Shown piece after piece: positions 49,444 through 59,797 of a stretch of DNA of 64,000 nucleotides. The DNA is taken from the NCBI GenBank assembly GCA_002411515.1, contig DHTF01000083.1:18959-82958 (forward strand). The letters run 5' to 3'. Made by a program: the position numbers and the translations under genes. This DNA is from Proteiniphilum sp. UBA5267 (GTDB taxonomy: Bacteria > Bacteroidota > Bacteroidia > Bacteroidales > Dysgonomonadaceae). The notes beneath the pieces were generated by a model. It ran no database searches. It worked only from the letters and a program-made list of their open reading frames with translations, and had not been told where the DNA came from. Numbering within the stretch: the first letter of the stretch is position 1; every line of letters begins with the position of its first letter.

Positions 49444-51437
49444 CGGCTTCTGTCGGTTTGGTTGATTCTTCCGTTGGTATCGTAATAGATAAAATAGAGT
49501 CCGCTGTTGATAAATCCTCCCCAGTTGCTCACCCGCTCAAAGTGAAATGCAAATTGAAGAGAGTTGATGCGTATGCTGGCAATATCTTGTTCGAATCGGG
49601 TACCGTACCGGTTCAGGGCTGTCATGAAAAACAGGCCGGTGTCATATCCCCACAGACCATACGAGGGATGCGTATCCATCAGATTCCGTCCATACCATTT
49701 GTTGAAATTGCGGGTGAATGCTTCGGTACGGGGATTGGCCTTATCGATAAAGAAAGGGGTATAGATATAGGTACCAAATAGATGATAATCAGCAACCTGA
49801 TCGGTGTAAGTCTGCCATTCGGGGTAGCCAAAAAGGCGAATAGCTGTGAGTGAGTCGGTTTCTCTCACCTCCTTCAATTCATAGATTAACTGTCGGAGGG
49901 TATTGGAGTCGGCTGAAGTAGGCAAGATCACATTTTCCTTACCGGAACTCAGCAAAGGGATGATGGCGCTGTTTGTTGATTCCGTCAGAGAGATTGTTTG
50001 ATAGCTTAATCCATTCTCCCGTAACATTTTCTGGAGTTCGGCCGTGAACTCTTTCTTATCGTTTTGACCACCAGTAGCAAAGATGATGTTGGCATTGCGG
50101 AATGTCTCTACAAATACCGAGGATGCTTTCGTGAGAGTGGCACTGCTGATTGGGTTAACCTGGAAAATATTACCATTGTTCAGCACCTCTCCGTTACTTT
50201 GTGAGAAGGGGACCACGTATTTGATGTTATTCGCACGGGAGAAGTCGGAAATCAAGCGGATCTGAGCATCGTTCACCCCGCCAATAACGAGATTTAGCGA
50301 GCGCATTTCAATGGTTTCAAGCAAGCTTTTCAATTTGCCGGTGTCGTCTCCCTTCCCTATCTCAAATACGAATAACTCCAGATTCACACCGTTGTTTTTC
50401 ATTTCCTCCACTGCCAGCAGGAAGCCTTCGTAGTATTCCTGTAGGCGGAGGTGCCCCCTGCCTGTCTCATCGAGGAATGGCAACAGAAGGCCCACACGCA
50501 TCACGTCGACCTTACTGGATGGCAGATATTGTGTCAGCAAGCGGTTTGCTTCATTCTCCTGCGTACGGGCATCTTTTTCAAGCAGGCTCCTCTTCACTGG
50601 AATAATCAACTCCATGTTGGCTTTCAGTCCATCTGAGATTTTCGGATTCAACCGTTCTATTTCGGAGGCCTCAACCTGGTAGTTGCGAGCAATGCTGTAA
50701 AGGGTTTCCTTTTTTTGTACTTGATGGGTAATATTTTTTGTCTGGTGCTCATAAGGAGCAATTACTTCATATGATTCGAAAAAAGGGATGCGGATGGTCT
50801 TGCCGATCTGAAAAGTTTCGGCTGACAAGCCGGGGTTGGCCAGCATCACATCTTCCGGTTTCAGAGAATACGTTTTTGAAACCGAATAGAGAGTCTCTTT
50901 GGGCAGGATGGTATGGAAACGATAGTTCTCCTCTTTTTCTTCGCTGATCACGCGACGCTGCGGGATAGTGAGTAGCTGACCCACTGTGATGCCCTCGCTG
51001 GCCCCGGGGTTATACCGATTGATTTCAGCTACCGTGGTGTGGTACATATTGGAAATGCTGTACAGCGTCTCACCTTTCGAAACCGTATGTTGGAATGTGC
51101 TGTTCTGATCGACCGATTCTGCGGGGTCCGTCTGACTGGAATCTGGAGAGGAAGAGCGCCATGAATTATCATTGTTAACCGGGATAAGTAGCTCCTGTCC
51201 GTTTTTCAGTCCCGCATTTGATGAGGGATTGTGGCGAATGATCTCTGCGATTGGTGTAGAGAACATGCGGGAGATGGCATAGAGTCCTTCACCCGATTTA
51301 ACCTTGTATTTAAAATAACGCTGTCCGTTCAGTGTCACCGTTTCGTAGGAGCTGTCCTGCGCCTGCAGTGGCTGAAACCCGTTATGCAGCAAGAACATCA
51401 GGATAAATACCGGCGTGAGAAAAAAGATGTTACGCAT
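49440..51437 (-). CDS. LysM-repeat protein with periplasmic-binding-protein type 1 domain
   Basis: 665 residues. Signal peptide about 1-26. Four LysM repeats (roughly 40-85, 112-158, 170-216, 228-276) are followed by a type 1 periplasmic-binding-protein fold related to amino-acid receptors and the LpoA group (VMRVGLLLPFLDETGRG, then GGVNDAQIRLISDFS). It should bind peptidoglycan in the periplasm and may sense or activate wall synthesis as LpoA does; that role is inference. Co-translated with the PorT-like gene. Confidence 0.88.
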   Translation of the reverse strand: MRNIFFLTPVFILMFLLHNGFQPLQAQDSSYETVTLNGQRYFKYKVKSGEGLYAISRMFSTPIAEIIRHNPSSNAGLKNGQELLIPVNNDNSWRSSSPDSSQTDPAESVDQNSTFQHTVSKGETLYSISNMYHTTVAEINRYNPGASEGITVGQLLTIPQRRVISEEKEENYRFHTILPKETLYSVSKTYSLKPEDVMLANPGLSAETFQIGKTIRIPFFESYEVIAPYEHQTKNITHQVQKKETLYSIARNYQVEASEIERLNPKISDGLKANMELIIPVKRSLLEKDARTQENEANRLLTQYLPSSKVDVMRVGLLLPFLDETGRGHLRLQEYYEGFLLAVEEMKNNGVNLELFVFEIGKGDDTGKLKSLLETIEMRSLNLVIGGVNDAQIRLISDFSRANNIKYVVPFSQSNGEVLNNGNIFQVNPISSATLTKASSVFVETFRNANIIFATGGQNDKKEFTAELQKMLRENGLSYQTISLTESTNSAIIPLLSSGKENVILPTSADSNTLRQLIYELKEVRETDSLTAIRLFGYPEWQTYTDQVADYHLFGTYIYTPFFIDKANPRTEAFTRNFNKWYGRNLMDTHPSYGLWGYDTGLFFMTALNRYGTRFEQDIASIRINSLQFAFHFERVSNWGGFINSGLYFIYYDTNGRINQTDRSR

Positions 51438-51597
51438 TTCAACAGTTTTATGTGAAGTTGATTATACAACTTTTAACGCACAAAAATAGGAAAATTTATT
51501 TGATTCCTGCTGCTCTCCACCCTCTCTTACGGATTGTTTGACAGTAATTAAACTATTTAAACAGAAAGGCATGATCAGCTTACGTTACCCAGCCCGG

Positions 51598-53130
51598 CTA
51601 AAAGGGCAACGGTTCTTTATTCTGGAAGAGGAAAGCGGCCGGATCGGCTGCATCATTTTGATTACTGGTACCCATGACGTGATTATTCATCCGCGAAGGC
51701 CTTTCCACATACTTCTGCCCCACAGCATAGTCGTCCAGGTTTTTGAAGCGGGCATATTCATTGTCGAACCGCATGTTAGCAATGCCGGTGGGTCCATTAC
51801 GGTGCTTCGCGACGATGATCTCCGCGATGCCCACCAGCGAATTGCCCCTTTCATCTTCTGTAATCCGGTAGTATTCGGGGCGGTGAATGAAACACACAAT
51901 GTCGGCATCCTGTTCAATGGCTCCCGACTCACGCAGGTCGGCCAGCTGCGGACGCTTTCCCTCTGTTCCCTGCCGCGTTTCCACTCCACGGTTCAACTGC
52001 GACAGGGCAATGACGGGGATGTTCAACTCTTTGGCTAACCCCTTCAGCGAGCGTGAGATCATACTCACCTCCTGTTCACGGCTGCCAAAGCTCATTCCAC
52101 TGGCGTTCATCAACTGCAGGTAGTCAATGATCAATATCCGCACCCCATGTTCCCGCACAAGGCGGCGCGCCTTTGTACGCAACTCAAATACCGACAAACT
52201 GGGTGTATCGTCGATATAAATGGGTGCGTTGTAGAGGAACTTATGATTTTTGTCCAAACGCTCCCACTCATCGTCGCTGAGCCGACCGCTTTTGATACTT
52301 TCACCCTTTATCTGGCATACATTCACGATCAGACGGTTCACCAACTGCACGTTCGACATCTCCAATGAGAAGACACCAACCGGCTGCTGATAGTCGAGAG
52401 CGATATTCTTGGCCATGGAGAGCACGAAAGCGGTCTTTCCCATGGCAGGACGGGCTGCGATGATGACCAAGTCGGAATTTTGCCAGCCTGAGGTCATCTT
52501 ATCCAGTTCCTTAAAGCCGGTAGGTAAACCGCTCATTCCATCCTTGCGATTGGCTGCGACCTGGATGTTGTTCATCGCTTCCTTGATGACGGGATTGATC
52601 TGGATCACATCCTTCTTCACATTTCGCTGAGAGATCTCAAACAACCTTCCTTCGGTCTCCTGCATCAGGTCATCCACATCGACAGTCTCATCGAAAGCAT
52701 GCTGTGACACCTCCGAAGAGAACGATATCAGCTCCCTGGCGAGATACTTCTGGGCGATGATACGTGCGTGATACTCAATATGTGCAGCAGAAGCCACCTT
52801 CTCCGACAGCTCAGCCACATATACTGCACCGCCAGCAGGCTCCAGCTCCCCCTGTCGCTTCAGTTCCTCCACCACGGTAAGTACATCCACCGGCTTCTGC
52901 TGCATGGCAAGGCCTTGGATGGCACCGTAAATAAGTTGATGTGTGGGATCGTAGAAACTCTCCGGCTTCAATATCTCGCTGACAATTGAATAGGCGTCTT
53001 TTTCGAGCATCAATGCCCCCAATACAGCTTCTTCCAACTCTCGCGCCTGAGGTGGCAACTTCCCGATGTCGGGTGACACCACTGTTTTCTCAACTACTTT
53101 GACTGCCGGTTTGCGTTTTTGTTTCTCCAT
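51598..53130 (-). CDS. dnaB: Replicative DNA helicase DnaB
   Basis: 510 residues. N-terminal domain LPPQARELEEAVLGALMLE, linker helix, then RecA-like motor with Walker A ARPAMGKTAF, Walker B ILIIDYLQLM and the arginine-finger region LRESGAIEQDAD. Hexameric 5'-3' helicase of the replisome. No intein. Stand-alone; divergent from the perR-like gene with a 231 bp spacer. Confidence 0.97.
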   Translation of the reverse strand: MEKQKRKPAVKVVEKTVVSPDIGKLPPQARELEEAVLGALMLEKDAYSIVSEILKPESFYDPTHQLIYGAIQGLAMQQKPVDVLTVVEELKRQGELEPAGGAVYVAELSEKVASAAHIEYHARIIAQKYLARELISFSSEVSQHAFDETVDVDDLMQETEGRLFEISQRNVKKDVIQINPVIKEAMNNIQVAANRKDGMSGLPTGFKELDKMTSGWQNSDLVIIAARPAMGKTAFVLSMAKNIALDYQQPVGVFSLEMSNVQLVNRLIVNVCQIKGESIKSGRLSDDEWERLDKNHKFLYNAPIYIDDTPSLSVFELRTKARRLVREHGVRILIIDYLQLMNASGMSFGSREQEVSMISRSLKGLAKELNIPVIALSQLNRGVETRQGTEGKRPQLADLRESGAIEQDADIVCFIHRPEYYRITEDERGNSLVGIAEIIVAKHRNGPTGIANMRFDNEYARFKNLDDYAVGQKYVERPSRMNNHVMGTSNQNDAADPAAFLFQNKEPLPF

Positions 53131-53315
53131 TCATGCAGGGTATTTACAAATAGAGGGTAAAGTTAGGGAAGTTATTCATTCCAAAAAAAAATCAGCCGCT
53201 TCATTCTTTCCCAAGTTATGAACAAAATCTGTTGAAAACTTTTCAAAGGAAGACAATCACCAGCATCTCACAGATATAATTATCATGAAACTTTCTATCA
53301 ATGAATTTGTTCTAT

Positions 53316-53332
53316 ATAAGAATAATTCTTAT
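53316..53332. promoter_or_regulatory. PerR/Fur-type operator before perR-katA
   Basis: Perfect 8-1-8 inverted repeat ATAAGAAT-A-ATTCTTAT. The form resembles the 7-1-7 PerR box. It lies 29 bp upstream of the regulator's ATG, fitting autoregulation and control of the catalase gene. Confidence 0.75.
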
Positions 53333-53361
53333 TGAATAACCATTCCAAATCAGGACAACAT

Positions 53362-53781
53362 ATGTATCGGGAAGAGATTCACGCCAAACTACAACAGAGT
53401 GGCTTAAAAATAACCCCGCAGAGAGTCGCTATTTTACGTGCCGTGTACACTTTACAGAATCATCCCACTGCCCAACAGATCATCGATTTTGTACATGAAA
53501 GGGACTTCAATGTGGCTACGGGCACCATTTACAAAACCCTTGACACGCTGGTGGAAAAAGGTGTAATTGGCAAGGTCCAAAACACAGAAGAAGCAACTCG
53601 TTATGACAGCCGCATGGAACATCATCACCATCTATATGGAGACGGAGATAGCAGAATTGAAGATTATGTGAATGAAGAGCTTGACCATTTGTTGGAAAAC
53701 TTTTTCCTTCAAAACAACATACCCGGCTATGAAATTAATTCCATCCATGTACATATCAATGGAAGATTCACCCGGGAGTGA
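53362..53781 (+). CDS. perR: Fur family regulator, PerR-like, lacking structural zinc cysteines
   Basis: 139 residues from MYREEIHAKL; a TTG at 53332 is the only upstream alternative and overlaps the operator. Winged helix GLKITPQRVAILRAV and VATGTIYKTLDTLVEKG. The iron-sensing set of B. subtilis PerR (His37, Asp85, His91, His93, Asp104) has counterparts in His34, Asp82, His87, His89 and Asp101. Both CxxC pairs that hold structural zinc are absent: the protein has no cysteine at all. 33 bp upstream of katA, so peroxide-responsive repression of catalase is the likely job. Confidence 0.85.
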   Translation: MYREEIHAKLQQSGLKITPQRVAILRAVYTLQNHPTAQQIIDFVHERDFNVATGTIYKTLDTLVEKGVIGKVQNTEEATRYDSRMEHHHHLYGDGDSRIEDYVNEELDHLLENFFLQNNIPGYEINSIHVHINGRFTRE

Positions 53782-53814
53782 GCTTGAAACCAATAATCCT
53801 TAAAAATTTGATGT

Positions 53815-55320
53815 ATGAATGCAGAAGAACTGAAAAAACAAAAAGACAAGAAAAATCAGGCCAAGATGACCACGGTGGCTGGCGCACCGGTGGGCAACAA
53901 CCAGGATTCAATGACCGCCGGACCGAGGGGTCCGATGATGTTACAGGATGTATGGTATTTGGAAAAACTGGCGCACTTCGATCGGGAGGTTATCCCCGAA
54001 CGGCGCATGCATGCCAAAGGATCGGGTGCTTTTGGTACATTCACCGTCACACACGACATCACACAGTACACCCGTGCAAAGATTTTCTCCGAAATCGGGA
54101 AACAGACTGAAATGTTTGTCCGCTTCTCCACCGTAGCCGGTAAACGCGGTGCTGCCGATGCCGAACGCGACATCCGCGGTTTCGCCATGAAATATTATAC
54201 CGAGGAAGGAAACTGGGATCTGGTGGGAAACAACACGCCTGTTTTCTTTTTTCGCGACCCGCTAAAGTTTCCTGACCTGAATCACGCCGTAAAACGTGAC
54301 CCCCACACCAACCTGCGCAGCCCAAACAACAACTGGGACTTCTGGAGTAACCTTCCCGAAGCGCTGCATCAGATTACCATTACGATGGGGGACCGGGGAA
54401 TCCCGCGTAGTTACCGCCACATGCACGGTTTTGGAAGCCATACCTACAGCTTCCTCAATGCCGACAACCAGCGCCATTGGGTGAAATTTCATTTCGTTAC
54501 CCAGCAGGGCATAGAATATCTTACCGATGAAGAAGCTGCTGAAGTGATCGGGAAGGACCGGGAAAGCCATCAGCGCGATCTTTTCGAAGCCATTGGCAAT
54601 GGTGATTTCCCCAAGTGGAAGATGTTTATCCAGGTAATGACCGAGGAACAGGCCGAGCAGATGCCTTACAATCCCTTCGACCTCACCAAGGTCTGGTACA
54701 AAGGTGATTTCCCCCTTATTCCAGTGGGTGAGTTTGAGCTCAATCGCAATCCCGAAAACTATTTCCAGGATGTGGAACAGGCTGCCTTTAACCCGGCCAA
54801 TGTAGTTCCCGGCATCGGCTTCTCACCCGACAAGATGCTGCAGGGCAGACTTTTCTCTTATGGTGACGCACAACGTTATCGCCTTGGCGTAAACCATCAC
54901 CAGATACCGGTAAACAGTCCAAAAGGTGTGCAAGGAGGTTACAATTCGTACCACCGCGACGGACAGATGCGTGTGGACGGGAATCGTGGAGCAACATTGC
55001 ATTATGAGCCAAACAGTTATAATGTATGGCAGGAGCAACCCGAATATAATGAGCCAGTACAAAAGGTAAATGGCGACATCAAAAGATGGGACTTTCGTCA
55101 GGATGACGACAACTACTACGAACAGCCAGGTAAGCTGTTCCGACTGATGCAGCCCGAAGAACAGCAACGGCTCTTTGCCAACACTGCCCGCAACATGGGA
55201 TGCTGCGACGAGATCATCAAGATCCGTCATATCGGGAACTGCTACAAAGCAGATACTGCCTACGGCAGGGGCGTTGCCGATGCACTGGGCATTCCGTATG
55301 ACAAGGCTGGGATCCAATAG
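53815..55320 (+). CDS. katA: Heme catalase
   Basis: 501 residues, small-subunit clade. Active-site His in [33 protein letters not shown] for the heme pocket, and the proximal tyrosine in [14 protein letters not shown]. Breaks hydrogen peroxide to water and oxygen in the cytosol. Co-transcribed with the PerR-like gene and followed by a strong hairpin. Its presence in an otherwise fermentative gene set indicates tolerance of oxygen exposure. Confidence 0.97.
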   Translation: MNAEELKKQKDKKNQAKMTTVAGAPVGNNQDSMTAGPRGPMMLQDVWYLEKLAHFDREVIPERRMHAKGSGAFGTFTVTHDITQYTRAKIFSEIGKQTEMFVRFSTVAGKRGAADAERDIRGFAMKYYTEEGNWDLVGNNTPVFFFRDPLKFPDLNHAVKRDPHTNLRSPNNNWDFWSNLPEALHQITITMGDRGIPRSYRHMHGFGSHTYSFLNADNQRHWVKFHFVTQQGIEYLTDEEAAEVIGKDRESHQRDLFEAIGNGDFPKWKMFIQVMTEEQAEQMPYNPFDLTKVWYKGDFPLIPVGEFELNRNPENYFQDVEQAAFNPANVVPGIGFSPDKMLQGRLFSYGDAQRYRLGVNHHQIPVNSPKGVQGGYNSYHRDGQMRVDGNRGATLHYEPNSYNVWQEQPEYNEPVQKVNGDIKRWDFRQDDDNYYEQPGKLFRLMQPEEQQRLFANTARNMGCCDEIIKIRHIGNCYKADTAYGRGVADALGIPYDKAGIQ

Positions 55321-55393
55321 CGCTGTCAGGCCTTGGAATGCGCTCCATCAGGAACGAGGAGTAAATAACCAGGGGTGAAAACAGACTTCCAGT

Positions 55394-55432
55394 ATAACCC
55401 GGTCCCGGACCATTTCCGGAAGACCGGGTTAT
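55394..55432 (+). terminator. Terminator after katA
   Basis: Outer stem ATAACCCGGTC/GACCGGGTTAT (11 bp, perfect) plus inner CCGGA/TCCGG, then CTATTTGTTG. Symmetric enough to act on either strand. Confidence 0.8.
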
Positions 55433-55492
55433 CTATTTGTTGACAAAATGTTTTTTGATAACATTTTAACTCCCGAATTACCTGATTTTATC

Positions 55493-55500
55493 TATTTTTG
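55493..55500 (+). promoter_or_regulatory. -7 box for the CyuA-like gene
   Basis: TATTTTTG, 27 bp before the GTG start; -33 box not evident. Confidence 0.4.
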
Positions 55501-55527
55501 CATTTGTAAACCACAAACAACAACAGC

Positions 55528-56811
55528 GTGCTTTTCAAAGAAGAAAGAGAGCAGATAAAACTGCTCATGCAGCGTGAGATTATCCCGGCTCTTGGCTGCA
55601 CAGAGCCTATAGCCGTATCCTTGTGTGCCGCCAAAGCAGCCGAGACATTGGGCTGTGTACCCGAGCGTATCGACGTGTTCCTGAGTGCGAATATCATCAA
55701 GAATGCCATGGGGGTGGGCATTCCGGGTACGGGCATGAACGGTCTCCCCATCTCTGTTGCCTTGGGAGCATTGCGGGGTAAATCGGAAAATGGGTTGGAA
55801 CTACTCAAAGACCTTACGCCAGAAGAGGTAGAGAGAGGAAAGCGCTACACAGAGGAAAAAAGGATCCACATCAAACTAAAAGAACACATTCCCGATAAAT
55901 TGTATGTGGAGGTACATTGTATGGGAGGCGGTGATATTGCCAAAGCAATCATCAGGGGCAGTCACACCTCCTTCACGCATATAGAGCGGAATGGACAAAT
56001 TGTTTTTGAGCGGGAGACAGAGTTGTCGGACGATTTGGATCACAACAAACAACTCACTTTCAAAAAAATATATGAATACGCCGTTGAATCACCACTGGAA
56101 GAGCTGCGCTTTATCCTCGATGCGGCGGAAATGAACAAAAAAGCGGCGGAGGAATCCCGTGGAGGTAATTTTGGGCACAATGTATCCAAAAATCTACTGG
56201 GAGAAAAAGGACTGCTCCTGTTCGGCGACAACCTGCATACCCACATGGTGGCCTCTACGGCAGCAGCTTGTGACGTAAGAATGGCCGGTGCCCCGGTTGC
56301 CGTGATGAGCAACAGCGGCAGCGGCAACCAGGGTATCGCTGCGACCATGCCCGTGCTGACCTATGCCGAACAGATGGAGTCGACAGAGGAGCAACTTATC
56401 AGATCACTGATTTTGAGCAACCTGACCATGATTTACATCAAGCAGCATATCGGACGTTTATCGGCGTTGTGCGGTTGTGTGGTCGCCTCCACCGGTGCCA
56501 GTTGCGGCATCACTTGGTTAATGGGTGGCAACTATGATCAGGTAACCTATGCCACCAAAAATATGATTGCCAATATCACCGGCATGATTTGTGATGGAGC
56601 CAAACCAAGTTGTGCATTAAAAATTGCCAGCGGTGTCTCTACGGCTACACTCTCCGCATTGATGGCCATGGAGAACGAAGTGGTCACATCCCTGGAGGGT
56701 ATTGTGGACGATGATGTGGATCAAACAATTCGTAACCTCGCATTGATTGGCAACAAGGGGATGAGAGAGACTGATCGGATTGTGATGGATATACTGACAC
56801 ACAAAGCGTAA
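55528..56811 (+). CDS. UPF0597/CyuA family, probable L-cysteine desulfidase
   Basis: 427 residues with a GTG start. ALGCTEPIAVSLCAAKAAE near the N-terminus and the cysteine cluster LCGCVVASTGASCGITW with MICDGAKPSC match the serine dehydratase-like family UPF0597 (YhaM/CyuA), whose three cysteines can hold a 4Fe-4S cluster. E. coli CyuA degrades L-cysteine to pyruvate, ammonia and sulfide under anaerobic conditions. A serine dehydratase role is possible. Single gene between katA and dsbD. Confidence 0.85.
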   Translation: MLFKEEREQIKLLMQREIIPALGCTEPIAVSLCAAKAAETLGCVPERIDVFLSANIIKNAMGVGIPGTGMNGLPISVALGALRGKSENGLELLKDLTPEEVERGKRYTEEKRIHIKLKEHIPDKLYVEVHCMGGGDIAKAIIRGSHTSFTHIERNGQIVFERETELSDDLDHNKQLTFKKIYEYAVESPLEELRFILDAAEMNKKAAEESRGGNFGHNVSKNLLGEKGLLLFGDNLHTHMVASTAAACDVRMAGAPVAVMSNSGSGNQGIAATMPVLTYAEQMESTEEQLIRSLILSNLTMIYIKQHIGRLSALCGCVVASTGASCGITWLMGGNYDQVTYATKNMIANITGMICDGAKPSCALKIASGVSTATLSALMAMENEVVTSLEGIVDDDVDQTIRNLALIGNKGMRETDRIVMDILTHKA

Positions 56812-56857
56812 CTCCATGTTATTTAACGCAACAACATCCTTTATAACGGATATTAAC

Positions 56858-56888
56858 TTCGGATTTAATCACCCGTGCGTTAACTTTG
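56858..56888 (+). promoter_or_regulatory. Promoter of dsbD
   Basis: TTCG (56858-56861), 19 bp, TAACTTTG (56881-56888): one mismatch from the full Bacteroidetes consensus, 28 bp before the ATG. Confidence 0.6.
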
Positions 56889-56916
56889 CAAACTCAACAC
56901 GCAAACAAATAGCATC

Positions 56917-58968
56917 ATGAACATAAAAAAATCGACAGCCCTGCTCGGGATTCTTTTACTATGGGCATCCCTGGCTTTTACACAGGACGAAGTAGTATGG
57001 AACTTCTCACTGAAGGATATCGGAAACGGAGAAATTGCTCTGGTAGCGGATGCAAAAATAAAACAGGGTTGGTATCTCTACGATACCAATATCCCCGACG
57101 GAGGTCCCACTCCCACCCAGATCAGCATCGACAAGATTGCCGGCGCAGAGGTCATTGGTGAATTCTATGCCGAAACAAAGGCAAAGGTAAAACACGATGC
57201 CATATTCCAGATGACCATCGGCACATTTCAGGAGAGTGCCCGTTTTGTTCAACGGCTCAGGGTTACCAACAAGGCCGGCTTCATCCTGCAGGGTGATGTG
57301 CGTGCCCAGGCATGCGACGACAGCAGTTGTACCCCACCCCTCCCGAATGACTTTTCCTTTGCAGCGGCACAACTCCCGGCCACAGTGACCGCAGCGACAA
57401 CGACTTCAGATAATACCGCCGGTGTAGCAGGAAACGAAACAACAGCCTCCTTTCCCTTATGGTCACAGGAAGAGGGGGGAGACAGCCAGCAAGGCATATT
57501 GCCTGGAACTGCTGCCTCAACAGAAATAGACAATGACCTGCTTTGGGAACCGGTGATCGAAGAATTACAACAGTTCGGCATGAAAGGAAGTACCGCCGGC
57601 ATGTCTCTATTCTTGATTTTCATCACCGGATTCATTGGTGGGCTCATCGCGCTGATTACCCCCTGCGTATGGCCGATGATTCCCATGACAGTCAGTTTCT
57701 TCCTGAAACGAAACAAGGCTGAGAAAAAGAAAGCCATCACTGAAGCAATCGTTTACGGTGCGGCCATCATTGTCATTTACGTGGTGCTGGGGCTACTTAT
57801 AACCGGTATCTTTGGTGCTAGCGCGCTGAACAATCTGGCTACCAGTGCCGTTTTCAATCTCATCTTCTTTGCGCTGCTGGTGGTGTTTGCCATTGCTTTC
57901 TTCGGCGGCTTCGAGATGGTATTGCCAGCAAAATGGACCAATAAAATGGATGAGAGAGCCGATAAAACTTCTGGCGCTGTCAGCATTTTCTTTATGGCTT
58001 TTACCCTTGTACTGGTATCTTTCTCATGCACCGGACCCATCATTGGCACACTGCTGGTTGAAGCTGCCCTGTCGGGAAGCATCCTCGGACCGGCCATTGG
58101 CATGCTGGGATTTGCCATCGCACTGTCCATCCCCTTTGTGCTCTTCGCCATCTTCCCGTCGTGGTTATCGAACCTCCCCAAATCGGGCGGCTGGCTCAAC
58201 TCGGTAAAGGTAGTATTGGGATTTCTTGAACTGGCGCTGGCACTTAAATTTCTCTCGGTGGCCGACCTTGCCTATAACTGGGGGATCCTCGACAGAGAGG
58301 TGTTTCTGGTGCTTTGGATCGTGATCTTTGCCCTGTTGGGAATCTATCTTCTCGGTAAAATTAAATTCCCCGGAGACAGCGACCTGCCCCATGTCACCAT
58401 ATCACGCCTTTTTCTGTCGATCATCTCGCTTGCCTTTGCAATTTATATGATCCCCGGACTATGGGGCGCACCGCTAAAGGCAATCAGTGCCTTCTCTCCT
58501 CCGCTCTACACCCAGGACTTTAATTTGTACGACGGAGAGGTGCATGCCAAATCGATGGATTATGAAGCCGGCATCGCACTGGCAAAACAGCAAAATAAAC
58601 CAGTACTGATCGATTTCTCCGGCTATGGCTGCGTGAATTGCCGCAAGATGGAAGCATCGGTATGGACCAATCCGCGGGTGAAAAGTATCCTCGACGATAA
58701 GTACATCCTGATCACACTGATGGTAGATGACAAAACCAAGCTCCCTAAAATCATCGAAGTAGATGAGAAGGGCAGAACCACACGCCTGAAAACCATCGGA
58801 GACAAATGGAGTTACCTGCAGCGCCATAAATTCGGGGCCAATGCACAACCTTATTATATTGCCCTCGATCACGATGGCATGCCGCTAAGCCCCTCCTATG
58901 CCTACGACGAAAATGTGGAACGTTATATTGAATTCCTGCAAACAGGATTGACCAATTTTAAAAAATAA
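56917..58968 (+). CDS. dsbD: Thiol:disulfide interchange protein DsbD
   Basis: 683 residues. Signal peptide about 1-22; N-terminal periplasmic domain with Cys133 and Cys138 (QACDDSSC); membrane CcdA-type core about 225-545 with Cys250 (TPCVWPM) and Cys371 (FSCTGP); C-terminal thioredoxin domain with Cys572 and Cys575 (GCVNC). The three cysteine pairs pass electrons from cytosolic thioredoxin to periplasmic proteins, as in DsbD. Thr/Ala-rich linker at about 155-190. Terminator follows. Confidence 0.93.
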   Translation: MNIKKSTALLGILLLWASLAFTQDEVVWNFSLKDIGNGEIALVADAKIKQGWYLYDTNIPDGGPTPTQISIDKIAGAEVIGEFYAETKAKVKHDAIFQMTIGTFQESARFVQRLRVTNKAGFILQGDVRAQACDDSSCTPPLPNDFSFAAAQLPATVTAATTTSDNTAGVAGNETTASFPLWSQEEGGDSQQGILPGTAASTEIDNDLLWEPVIEELQQFGMKGSTAGMSLFLIFITGFIGGLIALITPCVWPMIPMTVSFFLKRNKAEKKKAITEAIVYGAAIIVIYVVLGLLITGIFGASALNNLATSAVFNLIFFALLVVFAIAFFGGFEMVLPAKWTNKMDERADKTSGAVSIFFMAFTLVLVSFSCTGPIIGTLLVEAALSGSILGPAIGMLGFAIALSIPFVLFAIFPSWLSNLPKSGGWLNSVKVVLGFLELALALKFLSVADLAYNWGILDREVFLVLWIVIFALLGIYLLGKIKFPGDSDLPHVTISRLFLSIISLAFAIYMIPGLWGAPLKAISAFSPPLYTQDFNLYDGEVHAKSMDYEAGIALAKQQNKPVLIDFSGYGCVNCRKMEASVWTNPRVKSILDDKYILITLMVDDKTKLPKIIEVDEKGRTTRLKTIGDKWSYLQRHKFGANAQPYYIALDHDGMPLSPSYAYDENVERYIEFLQTGLTNFKK

Positions 58969-58974
58969 TCATGG

Positions 58975-59001
58975 GCGAAGAGGTCATACAGGCCTCTTCG
59001 C
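58975..59001 (+). terminator. Terminator after dsbD
   Basis: GCGAAGAGG, 9 nt loop, CCTCTTCGC, then TATTTTA. It ends 10 bp before the mazG ATG, so mazG needs read-through or a promoter overlapping the hairpin. Confidence 0.7.
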
Positions 59002-59011
59002 TATTTTACAT

Positions 59012-59794
59012 ATGAATACAAGAGCACAAAAACTGGAGGCTTTCGGGCGATTGCTCGACGTCATGGACGAACTGCGGGAGAAATGCCCGTGGGACAGGGT
59101 ACAGACTAACGAGAGCCTCAGGGCAAACACCATTGAGGAGACGTATGAACTGGCGGAAGCCATCCTCAGCAACGACAACGAAGAGATAAAAAAAGAACTG
59201 GGCGACCTGCTGCTACACGTGGTTTTTTATGCAAAAATAGGAGAAGAGAAGCAAACCTTTGATGTGGCCGATGTGTGCCACGCTATCAGCGAGAAACTGA
59301 TTTTCCGCCATCCTCATGTGTTTGGCGATCAGCAGGCCGATTCGGCGGGCATGGTGGAGAAATCATGGGAACAGATCAAACTCAAAGAAAATGGAGGCAA
59401 CAAAACAGTGCTCGAGGGGGTGCCTGCATCCTTACCTTCACTCGTGAAAGCTTACCGGATACAGGATAAAGCCCGCAACGCGGGCTTCGATTGGAATCAA
59501 CGCCACGATGTATGGGACAAAGTAAAGGAGGAACTGGGAGAGTTTGAGGCGGAGATTGAGAAGATGGATACCGATAAAATGGAAGCCGAATTTGGCGACC
59601 TGCTCTTCAGCATCATCAACGCAGCCAGGCTCTACAAGATAAATCCCGATAATGCACTAGAGCGCACTAACAAAAAGTTCATGTTCCGGTTTAACTACAT
59701 GGAAAAAAAGGTGAAGGAACAAGGCCACACGCTCAAAGGGATGAAATTGGAAGAAATGGAAGCAATCTGGCAAGAAGCCAAAAGAGAGGAGTAA
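59012..59794 (+). CDS. mazG: Nucleoside triphosphate pyrophosphohydrolase MazG
   Basis: 260 residues with the two tandem MazG domains. EKCPWDRVQTNESL and EETYELAEAI carry the first EExx(E)D-type metal site; KEELGEFEAEIEKM with EFGDLLFSIIN the second. It hydrolyses NTPs to NMP and pyrophosphate, cleaning the pool of damaged nucleotides. Converges on the UPF0316 gene with 3 bp between stops. Confidence 0.95.
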   Translation: MNTRAQKLEAFGRLLDVMDELREKCPWDRVQTNESLRANTIEETYELAEAILSNDNEEIKKELGDLLLHVVFYAKIGEEKQTFDVADVCHAISEKLIFRHPHVFGDQQADSAGMVEKSWEQIKLKENGGNKTVLEGVPASLPSLVKAYRIQDKARNAGFDWNQRHDVWDKVKEELGEFEAEIEKMDTDKMEAEFGDLLFSIINAARLYKINPDNALERTNKKFMFRFNYMEKKVKEQGHTLKGMKLEEMEAIWQEAKREE

Positions 59795-59797
59795 ATA

